A stretch of DNA of 64,000 bases from contig NC_014151.1 in assembly GCF_000092865.1 (NCBI RefSeq), positions 558,001 to 622,000 on the forward strand, read 5' to 3'. The DNA is from Cellulomonas flavigena DSM 20109. Lineage in GTDB: Bacteria; Actinomycetota; Actinomycetes; Actinomycetales; Cellulomonadaceae. Position numbers and translations under genes: made by a program. Of this stretch, positions 28,211 through 37,235 are shown piece after piece. The notes under the pieces are model-generated. The model saw only the letters and a program-made list of their open reading frames with translations. It was not told the origin of the DNA and searched no databases. Numbering within the stretch: the first letter of the stretch is position 1; every line of letters starts with the position of its first letter.

Positions 28211-29772
28211 GACGACGTCCCTGCCGGGGCGACGAGGGAGTCGGTGGTGCCGAGCACGTCCTCGTACACGCAGTAGCCGGCGAGCTGACCGGCGGCCACC
28301 TGGTCGGGGTGCGGCAGCCACACGTCGGTGTAGCCCCAGTCCAGGAGCTCGGGGTCGAGCGCCGCGACCGCTGCGTCGCACTGCTCGAGCGCCGCCGTCA
28401 GCACGGGGTCGTCGACGGTGAGGTCCGTCGCGGGTGCGCCGGTCGCGGTCAGCAGCGCGACCACCTCGGCGTCGTGGTCCTGCGAGCAGGGCACGACCTC
28501 GGCGTCACGCAGGTCGTAGTACTCCGGCATCGCGACCCAGCAGGTCCCGAGCGCGACGTCCTGCGGCAGCGCGTACGACGGCAGGACGTCGAGCGACCCG
28601 TCGCTCGGCTCCCCGAGCTCGCTCAGCAGGTCGTCGAGCGACCCGCCACCCGAGCTCCCGAGCTCCTCGTCGAGCTGACCGAGGAGCTCGTCGAGGTCCT
28701 GGGACGACGACCCTCCGCTGCCGCTCTCGAGGTCCTCGAGGAGCTGGTCGAGCGATGACCCGCCGCCCAGGAGCTCCTCGGTCTGGCTGATCGTCGACGA
28801 GGTCACCTGTGCGGCCCAGACGAAGAACCAGACGAGGAGCCCGATGACGATCGTGCCGACGGCCCCGAGGGCGATGCCGGCGATCGCCAGGCCACGCCCA
28901 CGCCTGCCGTTGCGCTTCAGGCGGACGAGCGCACCGATGCCCAGCCCGATGCCGATCGGCCCCGGGGCGCCCGCCATGAGCAGGAGCCCGGCTCCCGACG
29001 TGACGAGCGAGGCGACGGCGAGCCCGTCGGTCGGGACCTGAGGGGCGTACCCGTAGGGCTGCCCGGACACCCCGGGGGCCGGCGCGCCATATGGCGGGGC
29101 ACCGTACGGCGGCTGCCCCCCGTACGGGGCCTGCCCGCCGTACGCAGGTGCACCGTACGGGGCCTGCCCGCCGTACGCAGGTGCACCGTCAGACGCCTGC
29201 CCGCCGTACGGCGCCGCCCCGCCACCGGGTCCCGGCGGCGCGCCGACCGGTGCCTGCCCGAGCGCCGGTGAGCCGGGCGCGGGCGTGCCGTACGGGGGCG
29301 CGGTCGCGCCGCCGGCAGGCCCGTACCCGGGCGGGGCCTGCGGGACGGGGGGCGCCACCGGCGGCCGGGGCGCCGCGTCGGGGCGCACGGCCCAGGGGTC
29401 GTGCGGTGCCGGAGCGCCGGCGCCGCCGGTCGCCGGGGCGGTCGGTGCGGCGGTGCCCGGGACGAGTGCGGGCGCCGCGGGTGACGCCCAGGTCAGCGGC
29501 TGGGTGTCACGCAGGGTCGTCGTGATCGGCTGGGTGTCCCCGACGGCGGGCACGGGCGGCTCGGGTGCGGCCGGCTCGGGTGCGGCCGGCTGCGCGTAGA
29601 CGGGTGACGACGGGGTGCCCCAGGCCGCGGAGTCGGGGGCAGCCGGCGGCTCGGGCGTCGCGGGGGCCGCGGGTTCCGGTGCAGCGGGCGGCTCCGGCGT
29701 CGCGGGCGGCTCCGGTGCGGGGGGCGGGGTCGCAGCGCGCTCGGGGCTGCGGTCGTCGGTGGGCGACGTCAT
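28207..29772 (-). CDS. DUF4190/septum-formation membrane protein with Pro/Ala/Gly-rich N-terminus
   Basis: 521 residues from ATG 29772. About 265 residues of Pro/Ala/Glu and then PYGGQAP-type repeats form a disordered cytoplasmic region. Two transmembrane helices follow in a DUF4190 unit (VASLVTSGAGLLLMAGAPGP to IVIGLLVWFF). A Ser/Glu/Leu-rich acidic linker of EELL/DLL repeats leads to a C-terminal septum-formation domain with cysteines (GTCWVAMPEYYD, VVPCSQDHDAEVV, GYCVYEDV). It is probably a divisome- or envelope-associated protein, coupled to the paralogue downstream. Confidence 0.82.
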   Translation of the reverse strand: MTSPTDDRSPERAATPPPAPEPPATPEPPAAPEPAAPATPEPPAAPDSAAWGTPSSPVYAQPAAPEPAAPEPPVPAVGDTQPITTTLRDTQPLTWASPAAPALVPGTAAPTAPATGGAGAPAPHDPWAVRPDAAPRPPVAPPVPQAPPGYGPAGGATAPPYGTPAPGSPALGQAPVGAPPGPGGGAAPYGGQASDGAPAYGGQAPYGAPAYGGQAPYGGQPPYGAPPYGAPAPGVSGQPYGYAPQVPTDGLAVASLVTSGAGLLLMAGAPGPIGIGLGIGALVRLKRNGRRGRGLAIAGIALGAVGTIVIGLLVWFFVWAAQVTSSTISQTEELLGGGSSLDQLLEDLESGSGGSSSQDLDELLGQLDEELGSSGGGSLDDLLSELGEPSDGSLDVLPSYALPQDVALGTCWVAMPEYYDLRDAEVVPCSQDHDAEVVALLTATGAPATDLTVDDPVLTAALEQCDAAVAALDPELLDWGYTDVWLPHPDQVAAGQLAGYCVYEDVLGTTDSLVAPAGTSS

Positions 29773-29847
29773 GGACGGCAACCTAGCCGAGTGTGGGCCT
29801 GCTGACGTGCCTGCGCGCACAGTCCACCCGGTGGGGTGGTGCCCGGA

Positions 29848-30642
29848 TCAGGGCTCCGCGATCTCGAGCACGACCGGCACGTGGTCCGACGGCTGCTTGC
29901 CCTTGCGCTCGTCGCGCTCGATCCGCACGCCGGTGACGCGTGCCGCCAGCGTGGGGCTGGCGTACGTGAGGTCGATGCGCATGCCCTCGTTCCGCGGGAA
30001 GCGCAGCTGCTGGTAGTCCCAGTACGTGTAGGTGTGCTCGGCGGGCACGTGCACGCGCGACACCTCGCTGTAGCCCGCGTGGGCGAGGGCCTCGAAGGCC
30101 TGCCGCTCGGCGGGCGTGACGTGCGTGCGGCCGGCGAACCGGGCGATGTCCCACACGTCGGTGTCGAGCGGGGCGATGTTCCAGTCGCCGACGAGCGCGA
30201 CCTGCGCTCGCGGGTCCGCGGTCAGCCAGCCCTCCGCGGCGTCGCGCAGCGCACCGAGCCAGTCGAGCTTGTACGTGTAGTGCGGGTCCTCGATCTCGCG
30301 ACCGTTCGGCACGTACAGGCTCCACACGCGCACGCCGCCGCACGTCGCGCCGAGCGCGCGGGCCTCGGCGACGCCCGGGTCGCCCCACGTCGGCTGCCCC
30401 GGGAAGCCGCGCTCGACGTCCGTCAGGCCCACGCGCGAAACGATCGCGACGCCGTTCCACTGCGAGTACCCGTGCGTGGCGACCTCGTACCCGAGCGCCT
30501 CGAACGGCTCGCGCGGGAACGCCTCGTCCTTGACCTTCGTCTCCTGCAGCGCGAGCACGTCGACGCCTGTGCGCTCGAGGAACGCGACCGCCCGGTCCAC
30601 GCGCGCCCGGATCGAGTTGATGTTCCACGTCGCCAGCAGCAT
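29848..30642 (-). CDS. xth: Exodeoxyribonuclease III
   Basis: 264 residues. AP endonuclease/3'-5' exonuclease of the ExoIII family. Motifs: MLLATWNINSIRAR, LALQETKVKDE (Mg-binding Glu), YVPNGR, LVGDWNIAPLDTDVWD, MRIDLTYAS and the C-terminal PSDHVPVVLEI with the catalytic His. TAGCCT lies eight bases before ATG 30642 and no ribosome-binding site is seen, consistent with a leaderless mRNA. Confidence 0.96.
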   Translation of the reverse strand: MLLATWNINSIRARVDRAVAFLERTGVDVLALQETKVKDEAFPREPFEALGYEVATHGYSQWNGVAIVSRVGLTDVERGFPGQPTWGDPGVAEARALGATCGGVRVWSLYVPNGREIEDPHYTYKLDWLGALRDAAEGWLTADPRAQVALVGDWNIAPLDTDVWDIARFAGRTHVTPAERQAFEALAHAGYSEVSRVHVPAEHTYTYWDYQQLRFPRNEGMRIDLTYASPTLAARVTGVRIERDERKGKQPSDHVPVVLEIAEP

Positions 30643-30656
30643 GGGGCGAGAGGCTA

Positions 30657-30989
30657 CCGGCCGGGTCGGACAGGGCCGTCGCAGCTCAGGTGGGGCGACG
30701 CCCGCGGCCGCGGACGAGCGCGTCGCAGTCCCGCGGAGCACCGTGACGGCGTGCGTCGAGCTGCGGTCCGAGCGCCGCCACCGCCCGACTGCACCACCGA
30801 CGTCACCGCATGCAGACCGCGTGGTCCCGTCGCCCGCGCGCTGCCGCTGTTCCCCGTTCGTCCGGCCAGGTGACATCTCCCGCAGCGCTGGTCACCACCG
30901 GCCACTGCCGGTTACCGTGCCCCACCTGGACGTACAGGACGTACCGGGCGAACCGCCCGCCCACCGTCGCCGCGACTCACGGAGGACAG
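30657..30989. other. Intergenic region between divergent xth and SDR genes
   Basis: No supportable gene in 333 bases. TACCGT at 30915-30920 is a possible -10 for the SDR gene. Otherwise nothing recognised. Confidence 0.5.
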
Positions 30990-31742
30990 ATGACGGCCGA
31001 CCTCGCCGGGCGTCGCGCGCTCGTGACGGGCGGGGCGAGCGGCATCGGGCGCGCGGTCGCGGTGGCGCTGGCCGCGGCCGGCGCGGACGTCGCCCTGACG
31101 TACCTCACGCACGACCCGGCACCCGTGGTGGCCGAGATCGAGTCGATGCGACGTCTGGCGTTCGCGGTGCAGCTCGACGCGCGGCACAGCTTCGACGTCG
31201 ACGCGGCGGTGTCGAGGGCGGCGAAGGCGCTCGGTGGGATCGACATCCTCGTCAACAACGTCGGCGGGCTCGTCGACCGGCGTCCGTTGGCGATCACGGA
31301 CGACGCGCACTGGCACCACGTCATGGACCTCAACCTGTCCTCGGTGTTCTACACGACGCGTGCGACGCTGCCGCTGCTGCCCCGCGGCGGCCGGATCGTG
31401 ACGGTCGGTGCGCAGGCGGCGCTCAGCGGCGGGGGCACGGGTGGCGTGCCGTACGCGACGGCGAAGGCCGCGGTCGAGGGCTTCACGCGCGCGCTCGCGC
31501 GTGAGCTCGGGCCGCGGGAGATCACGGTGAACGCGGTGGCGCCGGGTTTCGTCCGCGACACGCCGTTCCACGCCGTGCACACGCCCGAGCCGGCGCAGCG
31601 GGCCGCGGTCGCGGCGACACCGCTGCGGCGCGCGGGGGAGCCGGCGGACGTGGCGGCGGCGGTGCTCCACCTGGTGTCGGACGCGGCGTCGTTCGTCACG
31701 GGGTCGGTGCTCGACGTCAACGGCGGGGCGTGGTTCCGGTGA
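30990..31742 (+). CDS. Short-chain dehydrogenase/reductase
   Basis: 250 residues from ATG 30990 (GGAGG, 4-nt spacing). Cofactor motif TGGASGIGRAVA, NNVGG, catalytic YATAK (Tyr/Lys near residues 155-159), and the ending TGSVLDVNGGAWFR of classical FabG-like enzymes. Cofactor preference and substrate are not resolved. It lies upstream of the GH43 gene, so a sugar or sugar-acid oxidation role is possible but only an inference. Confidence 0.93.
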   Translation: MTADLAGRRALVTGGASGIGRAVAVALAAAGADVALTYLTHDPAPVVAEIESMRRLAFAVQLDARHSFDVDAAVSRAAKALGGIDILVNNVGGLVDRRPLAITDDAHWHHVMDLNLSSVFYTTRATLPLLPRGGRIVTVGAQAALSGGGTGGVPYATAKAAVEGFTRALARELGPREITVNAVAPGFVRDTPFHAVHTPEPAQRAAVAATPLRRAGEPADVAAAVLHLVSDAASFVTGSVLDVNGGAWFR

Positions 31743-31867
31743 GGCGTCGTCGACGTGGTGTCGGAACTTTCGTCCGGACGGACGCAACCTGGGGCGCTCC
31801 CGGGCGGTAAGGTGCGGTCGCGACGAGGTACGGCAGGGGCACGACCAGGAGAGATGGGCGGGATCCG

Positions 31868-32875
31868 GTGAGCGCAACGGGGACGGGCGTCGACGACGTC
31901 GCGGTCGGCACGGCCGTCGAGGCAGGGCCGTTCGACGGTCCCCTCGTCGAGGGCGTGTTCACCGCGGACCCGTCCGGTCACGTGTGGGACGGCGTGCTGT
32001 ACGTGTACGCGTCGCACGACGAGGAGACCGGCGCGCAGCACGACGACGACGGCAGCCACTTCGACATGCGCGACTACCGCGTGCTCGAGCTGCGCGACCT
32101 CGCGGGCCCGGTGATCGAGCACGCCGTGCTGCACGTCGACGACGTGCCGTGGGCGGACCGGCAGATGTGGGCGCCCGACGCCGCGCGCCGCGGCGACACG
32201 TTCTACCTGTTCTTCCCCGCCAAGGACGCCGAGGGCGTCTTCCGCATCGGCGTGGCGACGTCCTCGTCGCCGACCGGCCCGTTCATCGCCGAGTGCGCGC
32301 CCCTCGACGGCGTCGGCAGCATCGACCCCGCAGTCCTCACGGACGACGACGCGGCGTACCTGTACGTCGGCGGCATCATGGGCGGCCAGCTGCAGCGCTG
32401 GGACGGCGGCACCTACACCGGCGTCGACCGCTACCCCGCACCGCACGAGCCCGCGCTCGGCCCGCTCGTCGCGCGCCTCACCGACGACCTGCTCGCGCTC
32501 GCGGAGCCGACGCGCGAGGTCGTCGTCACCGACCCCGACGGCGTGCCGCTCACCCAGGGTGATCCGCGCCGGTTCTTCGAGGGCCCGTGGGTCTCGAAGA
32601 TCGACGGCGTCTACCACCTGCTGTACTCCACGGGCGGCGCGCACACGCTCGTCCACGCGACGTCCGACTCGCCGTACGGCCCGTTCACGTACCGCGGCAC
32701 GGTGCTCGAGCCCGTCGCCGGGTGGACCACGCAGGGCTCGATCGTGCAGCTCGACGGCGCGTGGTACCTGCTGTACCACGACGCCCGCTCGTCGGGCCGC
32801 GACCACCTGCGCAACGTGCGCATCGCGCCGCTGACCGTGCACCCCGACGGACGGCTGACGGCCGACCCGCGCTGA
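31868..32875 (+). CDS. Glycoside hydrolase family 43 protein
   Basis: 335 residues, no signal peptide. Five-bladed propeller features: general base Asp in VFTADPSGHVWDGVLYVY, MWAPDAARRGDTFYLFFPAK, pKa-modulating Asp in GSIDPAVL and acid Glu in FFEGPWVSKIDGVYHLLYS, then YGPFTYRG and QGSIVQLDGAWYLLYHD. Probably an intracellular beta-xylosidase or alpha-arabinofuranosidase acting on imported oligosaccharides. A perfect 10-bp palindrome at 31771-31780 upstream could be an operator, and TAAGGT at 31809 a -10 box; both are weak. Confidence 0.88.
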   Translation: MSATGTGVDDVAVGTAVEAGPFDGPLVEGVFTADPSGHVWDGVLYVYASHDEETGAQHDDDGSHFDMRDYRVLELRDLAGPVIEHAVLHVDDVPWADRQMWAPDAARRGDTFYLFFPAKDAEGVFRIGVATSSSPTGPFIAECAPLDGVGSIDPAVLTDDDAAYLYVGGIMGGQLQRWDGGTYTGVDRYPAPHEPALGPLVARLTDDLLALAEPTREVVVTDPDGVPLTQGDPRRFFEGPWVSKIDGVYHLLYSTGGAHTLVHATSDSPYGPFTYRGTVLEPVAGWTTQGSIVQLDGAWYLLYHDARSSGRDHLRNVRIAPLTVHPDGRLTADPR

Positions 32876-32879
32876 GGCG

Positions 32880-33437
32880 TCAGCGCCGGCGCAAGGCCCG
32901 CAGGGCCTCGACGAGCACGACGGCGCCGAGCACCCACGGACCCGCGACGATCACCGGGTCGAGGACCTGGTGCCGCACGTCGGGCCGGCCGCGCCGCGAC
33001 GCGACGGGGTGCCGGCGCGGCTCGGCGAGCACGCCGGTCTCGGTGAGCGGGTTGTCGGGGCGCAACGTGACCAGCGAGCGCAGGTGCGCCTCGGCGGCGT
33101 CGACGCGGTCGCCGGCGATGAGCAGCAGCCAGTGCGCGAGCCGGCCCTCGCTGTAGCGCTCGTACGCGAACCGGCGGATCGCACCCGACAGCCCGTGCAG
33201 GGGCTGCGCGGTGCCGAACACGGGCGGCAGCTGCTCGTGCTCGATCGACCGCTCGCGCGGGTACGTCTCCTCCTGACGGTCCGGGACGTCCCAGTGGGCC
33301 CCCGTCTCCAGGTCGGTGCGCTCGCGCGGCACCTGCGGCCGCACGGCGGGGTCGAGGTCGGCACCCCAGCCGGGGATGCGGGCGCGCAGCTCGTCGGGGG
33401 TCTCGGGCAGCGGGGGCTTGCGGGCGGTGTAGGGCAT
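32880..33437 (-). CDS. Conserved protein with a C-terminal membrane anchor, unknown function
   Basis: 185 residues. Pro/Arg-rich N-terminus (MPYTARKPPLPETPDELRAR), a central helical segment (GLSGAIRRFAYERYSEGRLA, HWLLLIAGDRVDAAEAHL), and a single hydrophobic helix near 163-179 (VIVAGPWVLGAVVLVEAL) with a basic end. No family recognised. It starts ten bases after the alcohol-dehydrogenase stop and is probably co-transcribed with it. Confidence 0.75.
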   Translation of the reverse strand: MPYTARKPPLPETPDELRARIPGWGADLDPAVRPQVPRERTDLETGAHWDVPDRQEETYPRERSIEHEQLPPVFGTAQPLHGLSGAIRRFAYERYSEGRLAHWLLLIAGDRVDAAEAHLRSLVTLRPDNPLTETGVLAEPRRHPVASRRGRPDVRHQVLDPVIVAGPWVLGAVVLVEALRALRRR

Positions 33438-33447
33438 CGCGGTCCTC

Positions 33448-34596
33448 TCAGGCGGCCGACGGGACGATGAGCGGCTTGATGCAGCCGTCGAGCTTGGACG
33501 ACATGACGTGGTACGCCTCGGCGATGTCCTCCAGCTCGAACCGGTGCGTGACGACGTCGCTCGGCTTCAGGTAGCCCGCCTGGATGTGCTCCAGCAAGCG
33601 CGGCCACTGCCGGGCCGCCGGTGCCTGGTTCATGCGCAGCGTCAGGCCCTTGTTCATCGCGTCACCGAACTTCACGGCCGAGAAGATCGGCCCGTACGCA
33701 CCGAGGACGGAGACGGTGCCGCCCTTGCGGACGGCGTCGATCGCCCAGTTCAGCGCGACCGGCGAGCCCCCCTGCAACTTGAGCTTGGCGGCCGTGACGT
33801 GCTGGATGAGGTTGCCGTCCGCCTCGGCGCCGACGGCCTCGATCACGCGGTCCGCACCCAGCCCGTCGGTCGCCTTCTTCAGCGCGACGACGACGTCGTC
33901 GTGCTCGGCAAAGTTCACGGTCTCGGCGTACGCGAACTCGCGCGCCTTCTCCAGCCGGTACTCGAGCTGGTCGACGACGATCACGCGCCCGGCGCCCATG
34001 AGCCACGCGGACCGTGCCGCGAACAGCCCGACCGGCCCGGCGCCCAGCACCACGACCGTGTCGCCCTCGACGACGTCCGCGAGCTGCGCACCGAAGTACC
34101 CGGTGGCCAGGGCGTCCGTCATGAGCACGGCGTCGTCGTCGGACAGCCACTCGGGGATCCTCGACGGCCCCACGTCGGCGAACGGCACGCGCACGTACTC
34201 CGCCTGCCCGCCGTCGTAGCCGCCGGTGGAGTGCGAGTAGCCGTAGATCCCGCCGATCGCCGTCGCGTTCGGGTTGACGTTGTGGCAGTTGGAGTACAGG
34301 CCGCGGGCGCAGAAGAAGCACGTGCCGCAGTAGACGTTGAACGGGACCATCACGCGGTCGCCGACCTGCAGGTTCTGCACGGACGACCCGACCTTCTCGA
34401 CGATGCCCACGAACTCGTGGCCGAACGTGTGGCCGACGCGCGTGTCCGGCATCATGCCGTGGTAAAGGTGCAGGTCGGAGCCGCAGATGGCGGCCCGCAC
34501 GACCCGCACGACCGCGTCGTTGGGGTGCTCGATCCTCGGGACGTCCTTCTCCTCGACCCGGACCTTGTACGGCCCGCGGTAGACCATCGCTCGCAT
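33448..34596 (-). CDS. Zinc-dependent alcohol dehydrogenase, formaldehyde-dehydrogenase-like
   Basis: 382 residues from ATG 34596 with a GGAGGAG ribosome-binding site. Medium-chain fold: catalytic zinc ligands in ICGSDLH and GHTFGHEFVGIVEKVG, a four-Cys structural zinc lobe CGTCFFCARGLYSNC, the Rossmann motif VLGAGPVGLFAARSAW, and VIEAVGAEADGN. The length and GGYDGGQAEYVRVPFADVGP segment are typical of glutathione-independent formaldehyde dehydrogenase relatives. Likely NAD(P)-dependent; substrate uncertain. Upstream gene of a two-gene leftward unit. Confidence 0.9.
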   Translation of the reverse strand: MRAMVYRGPYKVRVEEKDVPRIEHPNDAVVRVVRAAICGSDLHLYHGMMPDTRVGHTFGHEFVGIVEKVGSSVQNLQVGDRVMVPFNVYCGTCFFCARGLYSNCHNVNPNATAIGGIYGYSHSTGGYDGGQAEYVRVPFADVGPSRIPEWLSDDDAVLMTDALATGYFGAQLADVVEGDTVVVLGAGPVGLFAARSAWLMGAGRVIVVDQLEYRLEKAREFAYAETVNFAEHDDVVVALKKATDGLGADRVIEAVGAEADGNLIQHVTAAKLKLQGGSPVALNWAIDAVRKGGTVSVLGAYGPIFSAVKFGDAMNKGLTLRMNQAPAARQWPRLLEHIQAGYLKPSDVVTHRFELEDIAEAYHVMSSKLDGCIKPLIVPSAA

Positions 34597-34902
34597 CGGA
34601 CTCCTCCACGTCGGGTGGCCTCCAGGGTGCGCAGGTCTGCGCCGGACCGCACCTCGGGGAGTGACTCCGGTCTCAGCGCGCGCTCTCGGCGCCGGGCGCT
34701 TACGGTCGAGAGGACGAGCCGCGGCGGAGAGTCGCGAACCCCGCCGCCCGTCCGCACCCCGCACCCGACCGCACCGGTGGCACCGCCACCGGCGCTACTC
34801 GGCCGCGCCCCGGCCTGCACCGACGACGCCGAGGCCCGGCGTCGTCGAGAAGGTCACCGGAGAGCTCAAGGACACCCTCAGGAGCGAGTGAAGGAGAGCG
34901 CG
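34597..34902. other. Divergent intergenic region
   Basis: 306 bases. The last about 50 bases before 34891 read GVVEKVTGELKDTLRSE in one frame and look protein-like, but no start codon is available in that frame, so no gene is called. No clear promoter was identified. Confidence 0.4.
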
Positions 34903-35723
34903 ATGAGCACGAACGACACCGGCGGTACCGCCGCGCACGTGGCGGGCACCGCCAAGGACGAGGCTGCAGGGCTGGCGCACGCCGCCGCCGACAGTGGACA
35001 GAGCCTGCTGCAGGAGGCCCGCCACGAGGCGGCGGACGTCGCCGCGACGGCCGCGGGCCAGGCCCGCGACCTCCTCGGCGAGGCACGGACGGGCCTGGCC
35101 TCGCAGGCCGCCGAGCAGCAGGGCAAGGCCGCGGCGAGCCTGCGGACGCTCGGGGACGAGCTGGGCCGCATGGCCGACTCCTCCGACGGGGGCCTGGCGA
35201 CCGACCTCGTCCGGCAGGTCGCCCAGCGCACCGACGGCGTGGCGACGTGGCTGGAGGACCGGCAGCCCGGGGACGTCCTCGACGAGGTGACGCACTTCGC
35301 GCGGCAGCGGCCCGGCCTCTTCCTCGCCCTCGCGGCCGGTGCGGGCGTCCTCGCCGGGCGGCTCACGCGCGGCCTGAAGGACGCGCCGTCGCCGCAGCAC
35401 CGGGCCCCGGCGCGGTGCGCACGGAGCCGGCGGCCGCCACGACGCCGCCCGCTCCGGCGGCCGCTCCGGCGGCCGCGCCGGTGCGGACCACCGCGTACGA
35501 CCGTCCTGCCACGACGGGCCCGGCCGCGGGCACGTCCTCGCCGGGCTACGGCCCGACCACGTCGTGGCCTCCGGGTGCCGCAGGCACCACTGCCACGAGC
35601 GGGCCGGGCGTCGGTGGGCCCGCGCCGGTCGTACCCACCTCGGGCCACGTGCCGGCGGCCGACGACGCCGGGACGGCCGGGGGTGACCCGCTGGCCGGTC
35701 TCACCCGTGAGGACCGGCCGTGA
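34903..35723 (+). pseudogene. Helical envelope-stress protein with C-terminal linker, frameshifted near 35395
   Basis: ATG 34903 (AAGGAG, 6-nt spacing) encodes an Ala-rich amphipathic N-terminus (AKDEAAGLAHAAADSGQSL, EARHEAADVAATAAGQARDL) typical of YtxH/late-embryogenesis-like proteins. A GDVLDEVTHFARQRPGLFLA segment and a short hydrophobic helix follow. After about RGLKDAPSPQ the coding pattern moves to another frame (GPGAVRTEPAAATTPPAPAA to GDPLAGLTREDRP) that ends at TGA 35721-35723, overlapping the next GTG. One base missing in the GGG/CCCC run near 35393-35400 would explain it. First gene of a three-gene cluster. Confidence 0.65.
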
Positions 35724-36262
35724 CCGGGCCGGGCGACCCGACGGTCGCCGCGGGAGCGCGCACGTCCGCGCCACAGCCGCCGCCGGGCGCCGTCCCGCCG
35801 GCCGGTGCGGTGCCCCCGCCCGGAGCGTCCTGGCCCGCCGCAGATGCGTCGGGGGCCGGGCCCGCGGCCCGGGGGGACGACGAGCGGCCGTCCCTCGGGG
35901 AGCTCATCGGCAACGTGACGCAGGACCTGTCGCTGCTCGTGCGGCAGGAGGTCGAGCTCGCGAAGGCGGAGCTCGCGCAGACCGCCAAGCGCGCCGGGAC
36001 GGGCAGCGGGCTGCTGGCGGGCGCGGGGGTCTCCGGGCACTTCGTCCTGCTGTTCCTCTCGCTCGCGCTGTGGTGGGGCCTGCCGATCGGCCGGGCCTGG
36101 GCCGCGTTCGTCGTGGCCGTGATCTGGGCGATCATCGCCGCCGTCCTGGCCGTGCGCGGCCGCGGCGAGCTCAAGCGTGTCAAAGGCATGCCCCGCACCG
36201 CGGAGACCGTGAAGAAGATCCCGAACGCCCTCAAGGGGCACGAGGAGGCGAACCATGAGTGA
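35720..36262 (+). CDS. Phage-holin-III-like membrane protein
   Basis: 180 residues. A Pro-rich N-terminus, then SLGELIGNVTQDLSLLVRQE, ELAKAELAQTAKRAGTGSGL and two transmembrane helices (about 95-145) match the actinobacterial phage-holin superfamily III proteins. These are chromosomal, not prophage; nothing else viral is nearby. The start overlaps the preceding gene (GTGA) and the end overlaps the DUF3618 gene by eight bases. Probably an envelope protein of the general stress response. Confidence 0.85.
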   Translation: MTGPGDPTVAAGARTSAPQPPPGAVPPAGAVPPPGASWPAADASGAGPAARGDDERPSLGELIGNVTQDLSLLVRQEVELAKAELAQTAKRAGTGSGLLAGAGVSGHFVLLFLSLALWWGLPIGRAWAAFVVAVIWAIIAAVLAVRGRGELKRVKGMPRTAETVKKIPNALKGHEEANHE

Positions 36263-36938
36263 GAGCCCGGAGGAGATCCGGCGTCGCATCGAGGCGACCC
36301 GTGCCGACCTGTCGGCCAACGTCGACGCGGTCGGCGACACGCTCGACCCCCGGCAGATCGCGCACCGGCAGGCCGACAAGGTGCGCGGACGCGCGACTGC
36401 GCTGCGAGAGCGCGTGATGGGCTCGGCACACGACGCGAAGGAGCACGTCATGGGAAGCATGCACGACACCGGCGACTCGGTCGGGTCGGTGGCCGGCGGC
36501 GCGGCGGACGCTGCGCGGTCCGCCGCAGGATCGGTGGCCGAGGGGCTCCGGGGCGCGCCGTCGGCGGTCGCGCACCAGACGCAGGGCAACCCGCTCGCGG
36601 CGGGCCTCATCGCCTTCGGCGTCGGCTGGCTCGCGTCGTCGCTGGTCCCGGCCTCGCGTCCGGAGCAGCGCGCCGCGCAGGCCGTCAAGGAGGGCGCGCA
36701 GTCCGTCGTCCCGCAGGTCAAGGAGGCGGCGCAGCACGTCGCGGACGATCTGCGCGGGCCGGCGCAGGACGCGCTGCAGGCCGTTCAGGACCGGGCCGCC
36801 GAGGCGGCCGCGGGAGTCAAGGAGCACGGTGCCGAGGCGGCGTCCGACCTCCGCGACCAGGCGCAGCACTCCGCCCAGGAGGTGCGTCATGCTCCTCAGC
36901 AGGGTGGCTCCGGCGCCCCGCAGGGCGGTCCGTACTAG
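36255..36938 (+). CDS. DUF3618 family protein
   Basis: 227 residues. N-terminal EEIRRRIEATRADLSANVDA and VGDTLDPRQIAHRQADKVRG define DUF3618. An Ala/Gly-rich middle, one hydrophobic segment (GNPLAAGLIAFGVGWLASSL) and a long helical, amphipathic C-terminus (VKEAAQHVADDLRGPAQDAL) follow. Member of the three-gene cluster with the holin-like protein. No biochemical function is known. Confidence 0.88.
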   Translation: MSESPEEIRRRIEATRADLSANVDAVGDTLDPRQIAHRQADKVRGRATALRERVMGSAHDAKEHVMGSMHDTGDSVGSVAGGAADAARSAAGSVAEGLRGAPSAVAHQTQGNPLAAGLIAFGVGWLASSLVPASRPEQRAAQAVKEGAQSVVPQVKEAAQHVADDLRGPAQDALQAVQDRAAEAAAGVKEHGAEAASDLRDQAQHSAQEVRHAPQQGGSGAPQGGPY

Positions 36939-36961
36939 GACGTCGACCGCGGGTTGGTGCG

Positions 36962-37002
36962 CGACCCCGCCCCGGACGCCGAGCGCGTCCGGGGCGGGGT
37001 CG
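36962..37002 (+). terminator. Terminator of the holin/DUF3618 cluster
   Basis: A perfect 18-bp stem (36962-36979 with 36985-37002), loop CGAGC. Confidence 0.88.
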
Positions 37003-37235
37003 TGGCGGCCACGTCGACGCGACCACCGCCCACGACCGGAGGGTCGCCCCATGGCCGGCGCGCGCGTCGTGCTGCCCGGCCACGGCGAGCCGTGGACCGG
37101 GCGGTATGCCATTCCCCTGCACGGTGCGATAGTGGACGGGTGCGGGGCGTCGCCGCGCGAGACACGGGTACCACCCATGGCGCGCCCGGCCGCCCAGGCG
37201 TTGGGCGGCGAGAGTACCCCTCGGAAGTGGTCGAC

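Noticed and set aside
35720..36262. Prophage remnant (holin)
   Set aside because: The holin-III-like family is chromosomal in actinobacteria and nothing else viral is present.
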